A stretch of DNA of 20,740 nt from Actinomycetes bacterium (GCA_021849435.1 JAJZSX010000005.1:1-20740); one strand, 5' to 3'; counted from the stretch's first letter, positions 6,475-15,887 are shown. Notes: generated from the sequence alone by a model not told the origin. Numbers and translations are program-made.

Positions 6475-8610
6475 TCACGTCGACGATGTTGACCACCACG
6501 ACGCGATAGAGCGGATGGCCGTCTGAATCTCCGAAGCTGGGACCGGTGGAGAAAATAGGAATCCCTGAGCAAGGTCGACACCCAATTCAATAAGGAGTTC
6601 TAATTCAGTCGTGGTCTCGACTCCCTCGGCCAAGACGATCATCCCGAGTTGACGACAGAGCGTCACGACCGCTGCGAGGACGTTTCGGTCCGTGACATTG
6701 GAGGTCGCCGCGTGGACAAAACTTCGATCGATTTTGATGGTCGAAGGACGTAGCCGGGCCACGTAGGCCAATGACGAATAGCCGGTTCCGAAATCATCGA
6801 GCCAGACGGCGACACCACGCTGACGAAGTCCATCGAGCGTCCTGAGGGCCACGTCGAGGTCGGCGATAGCGATGTTCTCAGTAATCTCGACGACCAATGA
6901 TTCCGCGCCGAGTCCCGTTCGAGCAAGAACACCGTCGAAGAGGTCCAATAGGCCAGGGTCGTTCACCTGACGGGTTGCGAGGTTAATCCCGACCCGCCAC
7001 TGTGCGCCATCGGCGCGCCAGCCGACAACAGCGGCCGACGCCTGTTCGAGAGCGACAACACCGAGCTCGAGGATCAAGTCGCTCTGCTCGGCCAGTGGTA
7101 TGAACACCTCCGGTGGCACGAACCCACGAGTGGGGTGGATCCAACGCATCAATGCTTCGAACGCGACAACCTGGTGGTTCTGGAGGTCAACGACTGGCTG
7201 GAAATGCATGACGATCTGGCTCCGCGACACGGCATGGCTCAGTTCCTGACTGAGTTGGAAATGCTCTGAGGTCTCACTAGTCATCGTGGACGAGTAAACG
7301 ACGATTCGTGCCCGGCCGAGTCGCTTCGCTTCGTATAGGGCGATGTCCGCACTACGAATCAGATCGTCGCAGTCGAACGAGAGCGCCGCACCGCAGCAGA
7401 CGACGCCAATACTCGCGGTCTGATCGATCTGCTGGCCACCGACGTAGAACGGCCTGGTGAAAAGTTCCAGCAGCCGATTGGCCATTTCCACGGTGCCCTC
7501 GTCACTCAGGCCACTCGCCAGCAAGACGAACTCATCTCCGCCGAGACGGCTGACCGTATCGGTATCACGAGTAACGGCGCGCAATCGGTTCGCAACCGCG
7601 ATCAATAGTTCATCTCCCGCCACATGACCGAGGGTATCGTTGACGCCTTTGAAGTTGTCGAGATCGAGCAAGTAGAGAACGACGTGGTTACCGTCACGGT
7701 CGGCTCGAGCGTGCGCTTGGGCCAACCGATCCCGCAACAAGGCCCTATTCGCCAAGCCTGTCAAGGAATCATGAAGAGCCAAATCGGTGAGTCGCGCTGT
7801 CAGTAGTCGCTCTTCAGTGATATCTCGAATCGACACCATCGAATACGCCTCTTCTCCGATAATGTCGCCCATCGCTGACTGCGACAACTCCGTGGTGATC
7901 ACCCGACCATCGCTTCGAACGAGTCGCCTGATCGACCGCCTGGGCTTGCTGATCGAGTCGATTGATTCCTTAGACTCGGAGACGTACGTGGGCGTGTCAC
8001 TGGGGTCAAACAAATCGTTCAGACGCATCCCGGTGAGTTCGAACGCGGTGTAATTGAGTAAATCGCAGAATGCTTGATTGATCTGTGCAATGTCGCCGTG
8101 TGCATCGACGACCGCCATCGCCGAAAGATTGTTGTCAAAGGCCAGACGAAAGCGATGCTCCTCAAGTGCCTGGACGTCACGTCTCGTTCTCGCAACGAGT
8201 ACGCCACGCGTGAACTCAAATCGTTCACCGAGCAGCGTCGCGATCACGACAACGACGGTAAGGTTGCTCCACCCTCCCCACAACTCAGTTGGGGTGTGCG
8301 CTTGCCACAGTTCACTCGGCGCGAGCAAGATGACACCGCTGACGGCGGGACCGAGGGCGCCAACCAGTCCGTAAGACATCGCTCCGTAGACCACGGGAAC
8401 TAGTAAAAGCGATATGACCACGAAACCCGGTATCCCCCACACTCCGTGGTCCTGGCCCATGTCGGTCACGAAGTGGAGCAACACCACCGCGACAACCATT
8501 ACCTGGGTAGACCAAAACCGGCGGTCACCTAGTGGTGGATGGAGTAGTCCACGAATGGACGCCCGACGAGACGGCTCAAACAGCACCGTCTTGGACTCAT
8601 CCCGTGCCAC
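6475..8610 (-). CDS. Membrane PAS-GGDEF-EAL cyclic-di-GMP enzyme
   Basis: The 711-residue protein makes or breaks cyclic di-GMP. Three or four membrane spans lie in residues about 34-130, a PAS domain at about 150-270 (LAFDNNLSAMAVVD through VSIRDITEER), a GGDEF domain at about 275-440 and an EAL domain at about 452-700. The GGDEF motif is intact at 357-361, with an inhibitory I-site R348-x-x-D351. The EAL motif is intact at 485-487, with INLA, EITEN, DDFGTGYSS, KIDRSF and EGVET all present. Both activities are therefore possible. PAS may sense oxygen, redox or a ligand. The gene converges on the sulfur operon with 91 bases between stops, so a functional link is not implied by orientation. 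The GTG start at 8610 has only a weak Shine-Dalgarno site. Confidence 0.92.
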   Translation of the reverse strand: MARDESKTVLFEPSRRASIRGLLHPPLGDRRFWSTQVMVVAVVLLHFVTDMGQDHGVWGIPGFVVISLLLVPVVYGAMSYGLVGALGPAVSGVILLAPSELWQAHTPTELWGGWSNLTVVVVIATLLGERFEFTRGVLVARTRRDVQALEEHRFRLAFDNNLSAMAVVDAHGDIAQINQAFCDLLNYTAFELTGMRLNDLFDPSDTPTYVSESKESIDSISKPRRSIRRLVRSDGRVITTELSQSAMGDIIGEEAYSMVSIRDITEERLLTARLTDLALHDSLTGLANRALLRDRLAQAHARADRDGNHVVLYLLDLDNFKGVNDTLGHVAGDELLIAVANRLRAVTRDTDTVSRLGGDEFVLLASGLSDEGTVEMANRLLELFTRPFYVGGQQIDQTASIGVVCCGAALSFDCDDLIRSADIALYEAKRLGRARIVVYSSTMTSETSEHFQLSQELSHAVSRSQIVMHFQPVVDLQNHQVVAFEALMRWIHPTRGFVPPEVFIPLAEQSDLILELGVVALEQASAAVVGWRADGAQWRVGINLATRQVNDPGLLDLFDGVLARTGLGAESLVVEITENIAIADLDVALRTLDGLRQRGVAVWLDDFGTGYSSLAYVARLRPSTIKIDRSFVHAATSNVTDRNVLAAVVTLCRQLGMIVLAEGVETTTELELLIELGVDLAQGFLFSPPVPASEIQTAIRSIASWWSTSST

Positions 8611-8831
8611 CTACGACCCCCGAACTAGTTCTGGCCCGACACTGACTATGTCGGCCCGGCGGACGAACGCCTTCTTCGCGAAGGCTAACAAGTCGTTTGC
8701 CACAAATACTTCGCCAACCTGAGAGGATTACTACTTGCGCAGTGAGTCGCGGCCAAGCGACGCACATGCGTTCGCGACGTACCTGAACGGGCGTCGGGCC
8801 ATCGCGATGCCCGACTCGCACCGTTCGGTCG

Positions 8832-9203
8832 TCAACAACGCTGACCGAGCGGCGCTAACTGTGCGTCCTCACCAGGTACAAAGACCACGATGCCCGGACC
8901 GCGTCCACCTCGCCGCCTCAACTTGAGTGACGTAACGGCGAAGAACTCGAATAGCTCGCGCCCACCGATGACGATCCAACCCTGGGTGGCCGTGACGATT
9001 TCTATGGCGAGCTCGGCGGCAAACCCGTATTGGAACATGAAGCTGACCTGCGGCAGGGACCAAGTGGCGGGCCGTCCGAAGAACGTCGCGACCACGACGA
9101 TACCAGTCGAGCGAGATCACGTGAGCACCGTATCGAAAAGCACGGTCGCTACGACCCCGACAACCTCGACGCCGTCGCGGACACCTGGCGTGTCACCTCG
9201 AAT
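8832..9203 (-). pseudogene. Remnant of a small DUF1622-like membrane protein gene
   Basis: One minus-strand frame reads as a small membrane protein interrupted by a TGA at 9117-9119. Before the stop it encodes DGVEVVGVVATVLFDTVLT. After it comes a hydrophobic run including QYGFAAELAIEIVTATQ and GWIVIGGRELFEFFAV, then SLKLRRRGGR. The order (Glu-Val-Val-Gly first span, second span ending in Glu and Thr, third span with Arg and Phe-rich end) resembles DUF1622 proteins, recalled by eye and not searched. Codon third positions are mostly G or C in this frame, as in real genes here. No start codon with a binding site is found upstream of the stop. A shorter protein could begin at GTG 9095. Confidence 0.35.
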
Positions 9204-9466
9204 CTAACGAGCACCACGGGCGTCCAGAGTTCGCAAGGGGAGATCGGGCCGGCACACCGCCACAGGCGCGCTGGCGGAGCTGGACCACGATCAGCTAATA
9301 GTGTGATCCAAGCGACAGGGGTAGTTCGGGCCACAGGCGAAAGACAACATTGGTAAACATCGCGGACCGCTTCGCGGAGATTTCACCGCATGAGGAGGCT
9401 CAGTCCACCCAGCACGATGTCCCTGGCTCCCTTGTCTAAAGCTTTGGCTTGGGACCAAGTTGGCAC

Positions 9467-9709
9467 TCACCATCTCGGCAGTGAGGTCCAAGTGGGCGTG
9501 CTTCGCCCTGCGGCGGAAGGTATGTCTCCACCGGAAGGCGCGCCGCGCCGCTCGAGGACGTGAGCGGGATTGGCGACTTCACGCATTCCCTCCGGGCAAT
9601 CAGTGGTCCCACTCACGTGCAGGAGAATTACGAGATGCGGAGCGGCCGTTCCTACGATTTCGAGCACGTCGACTTCGCCGGAATCAACGCCTGCCCGAAG
9701 CACATGCAC
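9467..9709 (-). CDS. Unassigned short reading frame downstream of uidA
   Basis: This frame of 80 codons from GTG 9709 stays open further upstream into the end of the beta-glucuronidase gene. It contains a plausible alternation of hydrophobic and polar residues (DVLEIVGTAAPHLVILLHVSG), and the same frame continues past its stop into another 27 codons down to 9383. I recognise no family. There is no good Shine-Dalgarno site. It could be the broken start of a gene that once followed uidA in the operon, or chance. Confidence 0.25.
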   Translation of the reverse strand: MHVLRAGVDSGEVDVLEIVGTAAPHLVILLHVSGTTDCPEGMREVANPAHVLERRGAPSGGDIPSAAGRSTPTWTSLPRW

Positions 9710-9743
9710 TAACGCATCGTGCTCTTCTTCGCCCGATTGGACC

Positions 9744-11567
9744 TCAGTCGGTAGCCGGCGGTGCCGTCCCCATCCATCGGGAACGCAAGAGATAGGCAGC
9801 GGCCTTCGGCTGACGCTGACGCGTGAAGATCCCCTTGCGGTTCCCTAGGACGCGCACCGGGCTCTGTTTGGTCGCGAAGTCGGCGAAGTTCCAGACGTGT
9901 TCGCCGATGACGAAGTCGAGCCGATCAAAGACACGGTGATAACGCTCGAGGAATTCACACTGGAACTCCTCGGTGAAGAGGGCGGGCGGATCACTGTGGA
10001 ACCCCGCGACGGTGTCGGCTCCATACTCAGTTACGAACACAGGCTTATCGAATCTCTCGTGCCAGCGAAGCAGGTCACGCTCTAGTTGACCCTCGATTAG
10101 CTCCGTCTCGCCGGGATCCGTATTCCACCCGAGGTACCGATTGACGCAGATGACGTCAAACAGGTCGCCCACGAGCGACTTGTCCGGCAGTGTGTACTCA
10201 ACGATGGTTGAGGGTCGGCTCGGATCAAGTGCGCGCACCGTCTCGGCGACCCGGGCGAAGTACGGACGCGACGCGGGCTCATATGTCGCGGCCTCGTTGG
10301 CGACACTCCACATCACAACGCACGGATGGTTCCCGTCTCTTGCGACCAATTCACGCAGTTGGCTCAAGTGCGTCGCGAGGAGCCCGTCACCGGCGCGATC
10401 CTGCGTGAAGACAGTTTCGTGCCGGTCCCACAGGTTGAGTCCCACCGCCGGAAGCTCGTCAATGACGCACACGCCCAACTCATCGGCCAGGTCCATCACC
10501 TCTTCGCCGTAGGGGTAGTGGGATGCTCGAAACGAATTGGCACCAATCCAGCGCAGCAGATTGAAGTCCTTCACGTTCATCACGGCATCGACGCCCTTAC
10601 CGCGAACGTCAGCGTCCTCGTGCTTACCGCACCCTCGGAAGTAGAACTCCTTGCCGTTGATCCAGAAGGACTGATCAGTAACGTGGATGGTCCGCACACC
10701 CACCCGCAGCTCGTACTCATCCACGACGAGGTCCCCCGGGTCAAGCAGGACAGCGACCATGGAGTACAGATACGGCGCTCCCGGCCCCCACAGGTTGGCG
10801 TTCGGGATAATCACCGTACCGGAGTGTCCGTCGCACGTTGCGACGTCAGTGCCCGTCGCATCTCGTAGGACACCCGCACGTGTGTGTTGTGACCCCCTCC
10901 CTCAGGAGGCTTCGCCTCGCTCGTGTCCGCACCGACCGTGACGTCGTAGTGAACAACACCAGTCGTGTCGTGGACCTCAGTTGCCACCCGAATGTCGTCG
11001 ATGCGATCCTGTGGCGTCGTATACGCGAGCACCGGACGATGCAGGCCCGCGCAGTTGAAGAAGTCGTGGAAGTACCGCTGGCGTCTGCGCGTCTGCTCGC
11101 TACCGAAGTCATCGAGCCGGTCGAGCATCCCCGGGGGGGAGAGTAGTCCAGTCCATTCCATTGTCAACTTTGATCGTCAGGCGGTTCTCCCGGCCACAGA
11201 GGGTATGGGGCGTGGCATCGCCCTCGAAGGGCAAGAACCCCCCTCGGTGTTGCGCGATCTGATGCCCATTGAACCACATTGTGGCGTTGTGAGTCGCACT
11301 GCCTACCTGCACGACGGTCCGAAGGCCACTCCATGAGGACGGCACGACGAACTTCCTCTCGTACCACACGGCACCAACGTGATCGCGAAGTCGTGCGTCT
11401 TGAGTGATGTCGTTGTAGCTGGCGGGCACCGACATCAGTATTGGATCCTCAAGGCTGCGAAAACTCCAGCCCTCGCGTTCACCCTCGGCGTGCCAGTCCA
11501 CCTTGAAGTGCCAGACGCCTCTTAAGTCCTTGACATCGCGGGTTGACGATTCCCGGGGATAGAGCAC
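9744..11567 (-). pseudogene. uidA: Beta-glucuronidase (GH2) with two compensating frameshifts
   Basis: The three pieces together give about 607 residues, as in E. coli beta-glucuronidase (603), which they match from end to end. The GTG start at 11567 has AAGGAGGA just upstream. The first frame runs to LPPG at about 11125, then shifts inside a C7G4 tract (one base too many). The middle frame (QRYFHDFFNCAGLHRPV and onward) runs to about 10875, where one base is missing, and the original frame resumes with VLRDATGTDV. Catalytic residues are intact: acid/base Glu in WSVANEA, nucleophile Glu in VTEYG, and the glucuronate-binding N-x-K motif in NRKGIFTR. The enzyme would release terminal glucuronate from imported oligosaccharides. 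As read it is broken; sequencing error in a homopolymer is a real alternative. Confidence 0.88.
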
Positions 11568-11959
11568 GGTCTCCTCCTTGTCGGTGAGAACAGGCGGTGG
11601 TTCTCAGCGAAGCGCGAAGTCGGTACTGTTCGCGACACTGTGATCATGGGTGCCCGTCGCACCACGGTGGTCGGTCCGCGAATTGTGATGTGGGCCCAAC
11701 AACGTGGCAAGAGGGGATACAACGCGCCAACCTCGTGCGTCGACACCGTGGATCGGCGTCCCGCATCAACCACACCCTCCTCGTGATTGCACCAACGGCC
11801 GCGCGTCGCTACGTCCTCTTCTCATTCTCCACGACGTACCGGCGAGCGAGCGCGCCGACCTGGGTCGAATAGCGCTTGGGAACCGTTGTCGCGCGAGCGT
11901 CAGGCAACTCCCCTCGAGCATCTCGGCGTCCTCGTGGCGGGGCATCCCGGCTACCTCGC
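11568..11959. other. Gap inside the sugar operon, no supported gene
   Basis: These 392 bases separate the last ABC ATPase gene from uidA, whereas all other intergenic gaps of the operon are under 55 bases. I see no intact gene on either strand. Plus-strand frames contain fragments such as RPLLILHD and REVGTVRDTVIMGARRT that look faintly coding, but they lie in different frames and cannot be joined. TAGCGCTT at 11870-11877 differs by one base from the AAGCGCTT operator core found upstream of lacI. Confidence 0.5.
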
Positions 11960-12880
11960 TCAGGTGGCCCCAGGCTGTGCCCGCTCCGACTCATCCACCG
12001 TCGTGACTGGACACTCATCGCTCGACCTCTGACCCAATCCCGCGTCCTCGCGCCGCAGAGCCGACGTCGTCACGGCATCGAGCAGACGCACCGTGTACTC
12101 GTGTGTCGGATGCTGGAGCACGTGTTTGGTCTCGCCTCGCTCGACAACCTGCCCCTCGTTGAGGACCAGGATCTGATCGGTGATAACTCGTGCGCTGAGT
12201 AAGTCATGGGTGATGTAGAGAAGGCTGATATTGCGTTCCTCACGCAATGTGGCGAGCAGTTTCAAGATACCCGCGCGCATCGACACGTCCAGCATTGACA
12301 CCGGCTCGTCGGCGACGATGAGCTCTGGTTCTGAGGCGAGGGCGCGAGCGATGACCACGCGTTGACGCTGACCGCCCGAGAGCTGGTGAGGTAGCTTTTT
12401 CGCGAACTGGGCGGTGGGAACGAGTCCCACCGCTTCGAGTAATTCGTGGGTCCTCGCCAACGCTGCGCTCCGGGACAGTCCGAGGAAGTTGATGCAGGGT
12501 CGACTGACGACATACTCAACCGTGTGCATCGGATTGAGGGCGCCGTAGGGGTCCTGGAAGACCATCTGCACGCGACGGTGGAGCGTACGAAGCTCGCGGC
12601 GGCGGATCCGCTCAATTGCCAGATCGCCGTAGTGGATCTGACCCGATGTGGGGCGATCCGTACCGAGGATCATCTTGGCCAGCGTGCTCTTGCCGCTCCC
12701 GCTCGCTCCCACCAGTCCGAGAGACGCACCGGGAGCAATCTCGAAGGACACGTCGTCGACGGCAGGGTGTGTCCCACGGGCGCCACGATGCACCAGATAC
12801 GTCTTGGACACGTGTTCGACAGTAAGTGACGCCCTGGGCGACGACCCCGTGGTCTGCACCGATGCCCGCGAGTTACCCAC
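11960..12880 (-). CDS. Opp/Dpp-type ABC transporter ATPase (OppF/DppF-like)
   Basis: The 306-residue ATPase has Walker A GASGSGKST (residues 58-66), the Q-loop in VFQDPYGALNP, the signature LSGGQRQR, Walker B ELIVADEPVSMLD and the H-loop in YITHDL. Together with the upstream ATPase it should form the heterodimeric motor of an oligopeptide/dipeptide-type importer. In this cluster the cargo is more likely an oligosaccharide. I start it at GTG 12880 because GAGGGAG lies upstream and this gives an 8-base overlap with the preceding ATPase gene. The longer open frame to 13063 lies inside that gene and encodes Arg-rich sequence with no domain. The C-terminal tail after about residue 275 is not conserved-looking. 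Confidence 0.88.
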   Translation of the reverse strand: MGNSRASVQTTGSSPRASLTVEHVSKTYLVHRGARGTHPAVDDVSFEIAPGASLGLVGASGSGKSTLAKMILGTDRPTSGQIHYGDLAIERIRRRELRTLHRRVQMVFQDPYGALNPMHTVEYVVSRPCINFLGLSRSAALARTHELLEAVGLVPTAQFAKKLPHQLSGGQRQRVVIARALASEPELIVADEPVSMLDVSMRAGILKLLATLREERNISLLYITHDLLSARVITDQILVLNEGQVVERGETKHVLQHPTHEYTVRLLDAVTTSALRREDAGLGQRSSDECPVTTVDESERAQPGAT

Positions 12881-13865
12881 GACTGGCTCCCTCGACCAGA
12901 CCGGCGCGAACGTGACACGAGACCCGGCCGTTCCCGAGCGGTGTGAGCACGGGCTGCGTCGTCGAGCAGGGGGACGCCGCCACCGAGCACCGCGGCTCGA
13001 AGGAGCATCCGGGGATAGCCAGCGAGAGGTCGGGTGGAGTGCCCGGGATATCTTCGAGCACAACCTCGTCCGCCCGCGGATCGGCGAAACAGCGTAGTAG
13101 CGCCTCGGTGTAGGGATGATGCTCGCCGCGGGTCAGGTCGACGGTCGGCTGATCCTCGACGATGCGCCCGGCGTACATGACGAGCAACCGGTCCGCGGAG
13201 TCGAGCACGTCGCCCAGATCATGAGTGATGAGGATCGCGGTGAACCCTCGACCCTCTTGCAGGCTCTTGATCGTGGACATCACCGAACGCTGGACGATGA
13301 CGTCCAGCGCCGTCGTCGGCTCGTCGAAGATCACGAGCTTGGGCTCGAGCGAGAGCGCGATCGCAATGGAGACCCGCTGGCGCATGCCGCCAGAGAGTTC
13401 GTGGGGGAACCGGCCGAGAACGCCAGCGTCGAGTCCGACGCCCTCGAGGAGCTCCGCGGCGCGCTCGCGAACCGACGCCCGATTCCAGCGCTCGCCGACT
13501 GCCGCGTGGGCTCGCAGCACATCCGCGAAGTGATGCTGAACGTCGCGCACCGGGTTGAGGGCGTTCATTCCGCTCTGCAAGACGAGTGCGAATCCGTTGC
13601 GACGATGCTGACGCAACGCCTCCTGATCGAGGGTGCTGATGTCGACACCGTCGAAGACGATTGAGCCACTCTCGATGCGCGCGGGCGGCCGCAACATCCT
13701 CGCGAGGGCGTAGGCCAGCGATGACTTCCCGCAACCGGACTCGCCCACCACCCCGACAAACTCCCCTCGCTCGAAACTCAGGTCGACGTCGCGCACCGCC
13801 CATATCCGATCGGCGCCCTGGGGCGCGTAGGCGACGTTCAGTCCCGTGACATCCAAGAGCGCCAT
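12873..13865 (-). CDS. Opp/Dpp-type ABC transporter ATPase (OppD/DppD-like)
   Basis: The 330-residue ATPase has Walker A GESGCGKSS (41-49), the Q-loop at LVLQSGMNALNP, the signature LSGGMRQR (157-164), Walker B LVIFDEPTTALD and the H-loop LITHDLGD. The C-terminal oligopeptide-transporter domain has the cysteine pattern GCSFEPRCSVAASPC, which in DppD relatives can bind an iron-sulfur cluster. The start at ATG 13865 overlaps the stop of the permease by one base (TGATG), with GAGGGAG before it, so translation is coupled. An upstream in-frame start at 14030 lies within the permease gene and has no domain support. It pairs with the following OppF-like ATPase. Confidence 0.9.
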   Translation of the reverse strand: MALLDVTGLNVAYAPQGADRIWAVRDVDLSFERGEFVGVVGESGCGKSSLAYALARMLRPPARIESGSIVFDGVDISTLDQEALRQHRRNGFALVLQSGMNALNPVRDVQHHFADVLRAHAAVGERWNRASVRERAAELLEGVGLDAGVLGRFPHELSGGMRQRVSIAIALSLEPKLVIFDEPTTALDVIVQRSVMSTIKSLQEGRGFTAILITHDLGDVLDSADRLLVMYAGRIVEDQPTVDLTRGEHHPYTEALLRCFADPRADEVVLEDIPGTPPDLSLAIPGCSFEPRCSVAASPCSTTQPVLTPLGNGRVSCHVRAGLVEGASRG

Positions 13866-14803
13866 CACCGCTCCCTCAGCCGCGGATTGGACAGTGCATC
13901 GATGCCAAAGTTGATGAAGGCGAACGATACCGCCAAGATCGCGATCGCAATCCCGGGTGCCAGGAGGAGCAGGATCTGCTTGGAGAGCAGCGCGTTGTCC
14001 TGCTCGGCCCAGTACAACAGGTTGCCCCACGCCACCGTGTTGGGGTTGCCGATGCCCAAGAACTCGAGTCCGACCGACGCGGCGAGCGCGGCACCCGCCG
14101 CCCCGAAGAAACTGGCTGCCGCCAGCGATGTCATATTCGGCAGAATCTCTCGGAAGGCCACCCGCAGCAGCCTCTCACCCGAGAGCACGGCGGCGTTGAC
14201 GAAGTCGCTGGTACGAAGCGTTACGGCCTGGCTACGCATCACCTTGGCACCCGTGGGCCAGCCGGTGAGTCCGATGAAGATGATCGTGATCCATATCGAC
14301 TCGCTCTGCACGTAGGTCGATACAACGATAATCAGGACCAACCCCGGCAGGATCATGTACTGGTTCGTGATGTACATCAGCGTCTCGTCAACGATGCCCG
14401 GACGGAACCCCGCGACGAGACCGACTAGGAGTGCGAGCACCGTAGCGATTGCGCCGGCGACGAAGCTCACCAACAGCGATACGCGCGTGCCGTAGACGAG
14501 TTGGGCGAAAACGTCCTGCCCGTTGCCGGTCGTCCCGAACCAGTTGACCGCGTTCGGGTTCTGATAGGGCACGAAATTGTTGGCCGTTGGCGACTGCTGG
14601 GCGATGAGTGGCGCGAAGACCGCGACAACGATAAGGGTGAAGAGGATGATGAGGCCGATGCGCGCCTTCGTGTTGCCCCAGAGCGTCGCGAGGGCGCGGC
14701 CAAGGAATCGAATGCTGGCCGGTACTTCGTGTTCTCGATGAGCACCGGGCCACTCGACCTCAGTGGTTGATCCTGGCACCGGCGTCGTCGCGTGTCCAGT
14801 CAT
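13865..14803 (-). CDS. Opp/Dpp-type ABC permease (OppC/DppC-like)
   Basis: The 312-residue permease has an N-terminal cytoplasmic segment, a first span (LIILFTLIVVAVFAPLIA, about residues 52-69), a periplasmic-facing loop containing NWFGTTGNGQDVFAQLVYGTR typical of DppC proteins, and four or five further spans. The EAA-type ATPase-contact loop is RLLRVAFREILPNM. It forms the membrane channel with the DppB-like protein. I start it at ATG 14803, with AGGGAGG just upstream. In-frame starts further upstream reach into the preceding gene and add only an unconserved segment. Its stop overlaps the ATPase start. Confidence 0.9.
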   Translation of the reverse strand: MTGHATTPVPGSTTEVEWPGAHREHEVPASIRFLGRALATLWGNTKARIGLIILFTLIVVAVFAPLIAQQSPTANNFVPYQNPNAVNWFGTTGNGQDVFAQLVYGTRVSLLVSFVAGAIATVLALLVGLVAGFRPGIVDETLMYITNQYMILPGLVLIIVVSTYVQSESIWITIIFIGLTGWPTGAKVMRSQAVTLRTSDFVNAAVLSGERLLRVAFREILPNMTSLAAASFFGAAGAALAASVGLEFLGIGNPNTVAWGNLLYWAEQDNALLSKQILLLLAPGIAIAILAVSFAFINFGIDALSNPRLRER

Positions 14804-14855
14804 CGCGCCTCCCTGTGGCCGCATTGTCGATGCTCGCCCCGTAACCGAATTCGCG

Positions 14856-15857
14856 TCATTGCGCACGCGTCCTCGGGTCGAGCCAGGTGTAAAGCAGGTC
14901 AACCGCGAAGAGCGCCACGAGCATGCTCACCGACGTGAAGAGCAAGATGCCCTGCATGAGCGGATAGTCCCGAGCGTTGATCGCCTGAATGAGTAGGCTA
15001 CCGATCCCCGGTATGCCGAAGACGTCCTCGATGAGGACCGTACCCCCGATAGCCCCGCCCAGCGCTAACGCGAAGTTCGTCACGTTGGGCAAGAGCGCGT
15101 TGCGAGCAGCGTAAGACAGGGCCACCTTGCGCCCCCTCAAGCCGTTGGCCTCCGCGAAGGTCACGTAGTCCTGCCCGAAGGTGGTCACCATGTTGTTGCG
15201 CATTCCAAAGACCCACCCCGAGAGCCCGGTGATCACAAGTGCGATCCACCCCAGCACCAGGTGGTAGGACGCATCCACCATGAAGTTCCACGTCAGATGG
15301 GGAGTCACTCCGGGGTAGTAGCCGCCGACGAGGGGGAACCAGCGAAGCTTGAAGCCGAAAAAGAACAGGAGCATCAGCGCGATCCAGAAAGAGGGGAACG
15401 ATGAGGTCAGCGTCGTACCAACGGTGACCAGTTGGTCGATTCGGGACTGGCGGTGCCACGCCGCATAGACGCCCAGCAGCGTCCCGAGGAAGAACGTCGC
15501 GATCGTCGTGGAACCCACCAATGCCAGCGACCACGGCGCCGCGACCTCGATCGCCCTCATCACCGACTCACCAGGAACCGAAGTGGACATACCCAGGCGA
15601 AGGCGAGCGACATTGGCCAGGTAGTCCCCATACTGAACCAGTAGTGAAGTGTGGGGAAGTCCCAACTGGATTCCAATGGCCCGCTTCATCGCGGCCGTCA
15701 CGGCGACGCCCGACTGGGTCATGCGTTCGATCACTGAGTCCGCCGGGGAACCGGGCATCAGGCGGGGAAGGATGAAGTTGAAAGTGAGCGCCGCCCACAG
15801 GGTGCCAACGAACAGCGCCAACTTGCCTACGACGTTCCGCAACCTCATCCTCCCCAC
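14856..15857 (-). CDS. Opp/Dpp-type ABC permease (OppB/DppB-like)
   Basis: The 333-residue permease shows the DppB pattern: first span with FVGTLWAALTFNFILPRLMPGSPAD near residues 15-40, four or more later spans, and the coupling loop EANGLRGRKVALSYAARNALLPNVTNFAL that contacts the ATPase. The C-terminal end (FAVDLLYTWLDPRTR) is also typical. It lies 30 bases after the solute-binding-protein gene and 52 bases before the DppC-like gene. The start is the GTG at 15857; an ATG at 15848 is possible but the GGGAGG next to it leaves no spacing. Confidence 0.9.
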   Translation of the reverse strand: MGRMRLRNVVGKLALFVGTLWAALTFNFILPRLMPGSPADSVIERMTQSGVAVTAAMKRAIGIQLGLPHTSLLVQYGDYLANVARLRLGMSTSVPGESVMRAIEVAAPWSLALVGSTTIATFFLGTLLGVYAAWHRQSRIDQLVTVGTTLTSSFPSFWIALMLLFFFGFKLRWFPLVGGYYPGVTPHLTWNFMVDASYHLVLGWIALVITGLSGWVFGMRNNMVTTFGQDYVTFAEANGLRGRKVALSYAARNALLPNVTNFALALGGAIGGTVLIEDVFGIPGIGSLLIQAINARDYPLMQGILLFTSVSMLVALFAVDLLYTWLDPRTRAQ

Positions 15858-15887
15858 CTAGTGCTTCCGTTTCGTCTCTACCCGGAG

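Larger units (their letters stand above)
8611..9743. other. Junction region with gene remnants, no intact gene
   Basis: This 1.1-kb stretch separates the cyclic-di-GMP gene from the sugar module. It contains a small hairpin (GCCTTC-TTCGC-GAAGGC near 8669-8685), a stop-interrupted remnant at 8832-9203 and an unassigned minus-strand frame at 9467-9709, both listed separately. The rest (8611-8831, 9204-9466) holds only short frames that I cannot assign. No insertion-sequence ends, tRNA or attachment repeat is visible. The pattern fits decayed DNA at a boundary between two modules. Confidence 0.5.

Noticed and set aside
8669..8685. Hairpin GCCTTC-TTCGC-GAAGGC
   Set aside because: Good stem but no T run and no gene end beside it, so a terminator call is not supported.
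9093..9119. Resemblance of VLFDTVLT to the P-type ATPase phosphorylation motif
   Set aside because: The Lys, Gly and one Thr of DKTGT are missing and the downstream sequence does not fit an ATPase.
9383..9466. 27-codon minus-strand frame from GTG 9464-9466
   Set aside because: Too short and without homology. Kept only as part of the unassigned frame finding.
11597..12032. Plus-strand fragments resembling an esterase (RPLLILHD) opposite the operon
   Set aside because: The fragments lie in different frames, have no start or catalytic motif, and part overlaps the ATPase gene antisense.
12881..13063. N-terminal extension of the OppF-like ATPase
   Set aside because: It lies inside the preceding ATPase gene, is Arg-rich without a domain, and GTG 12880 has a proper binding site.
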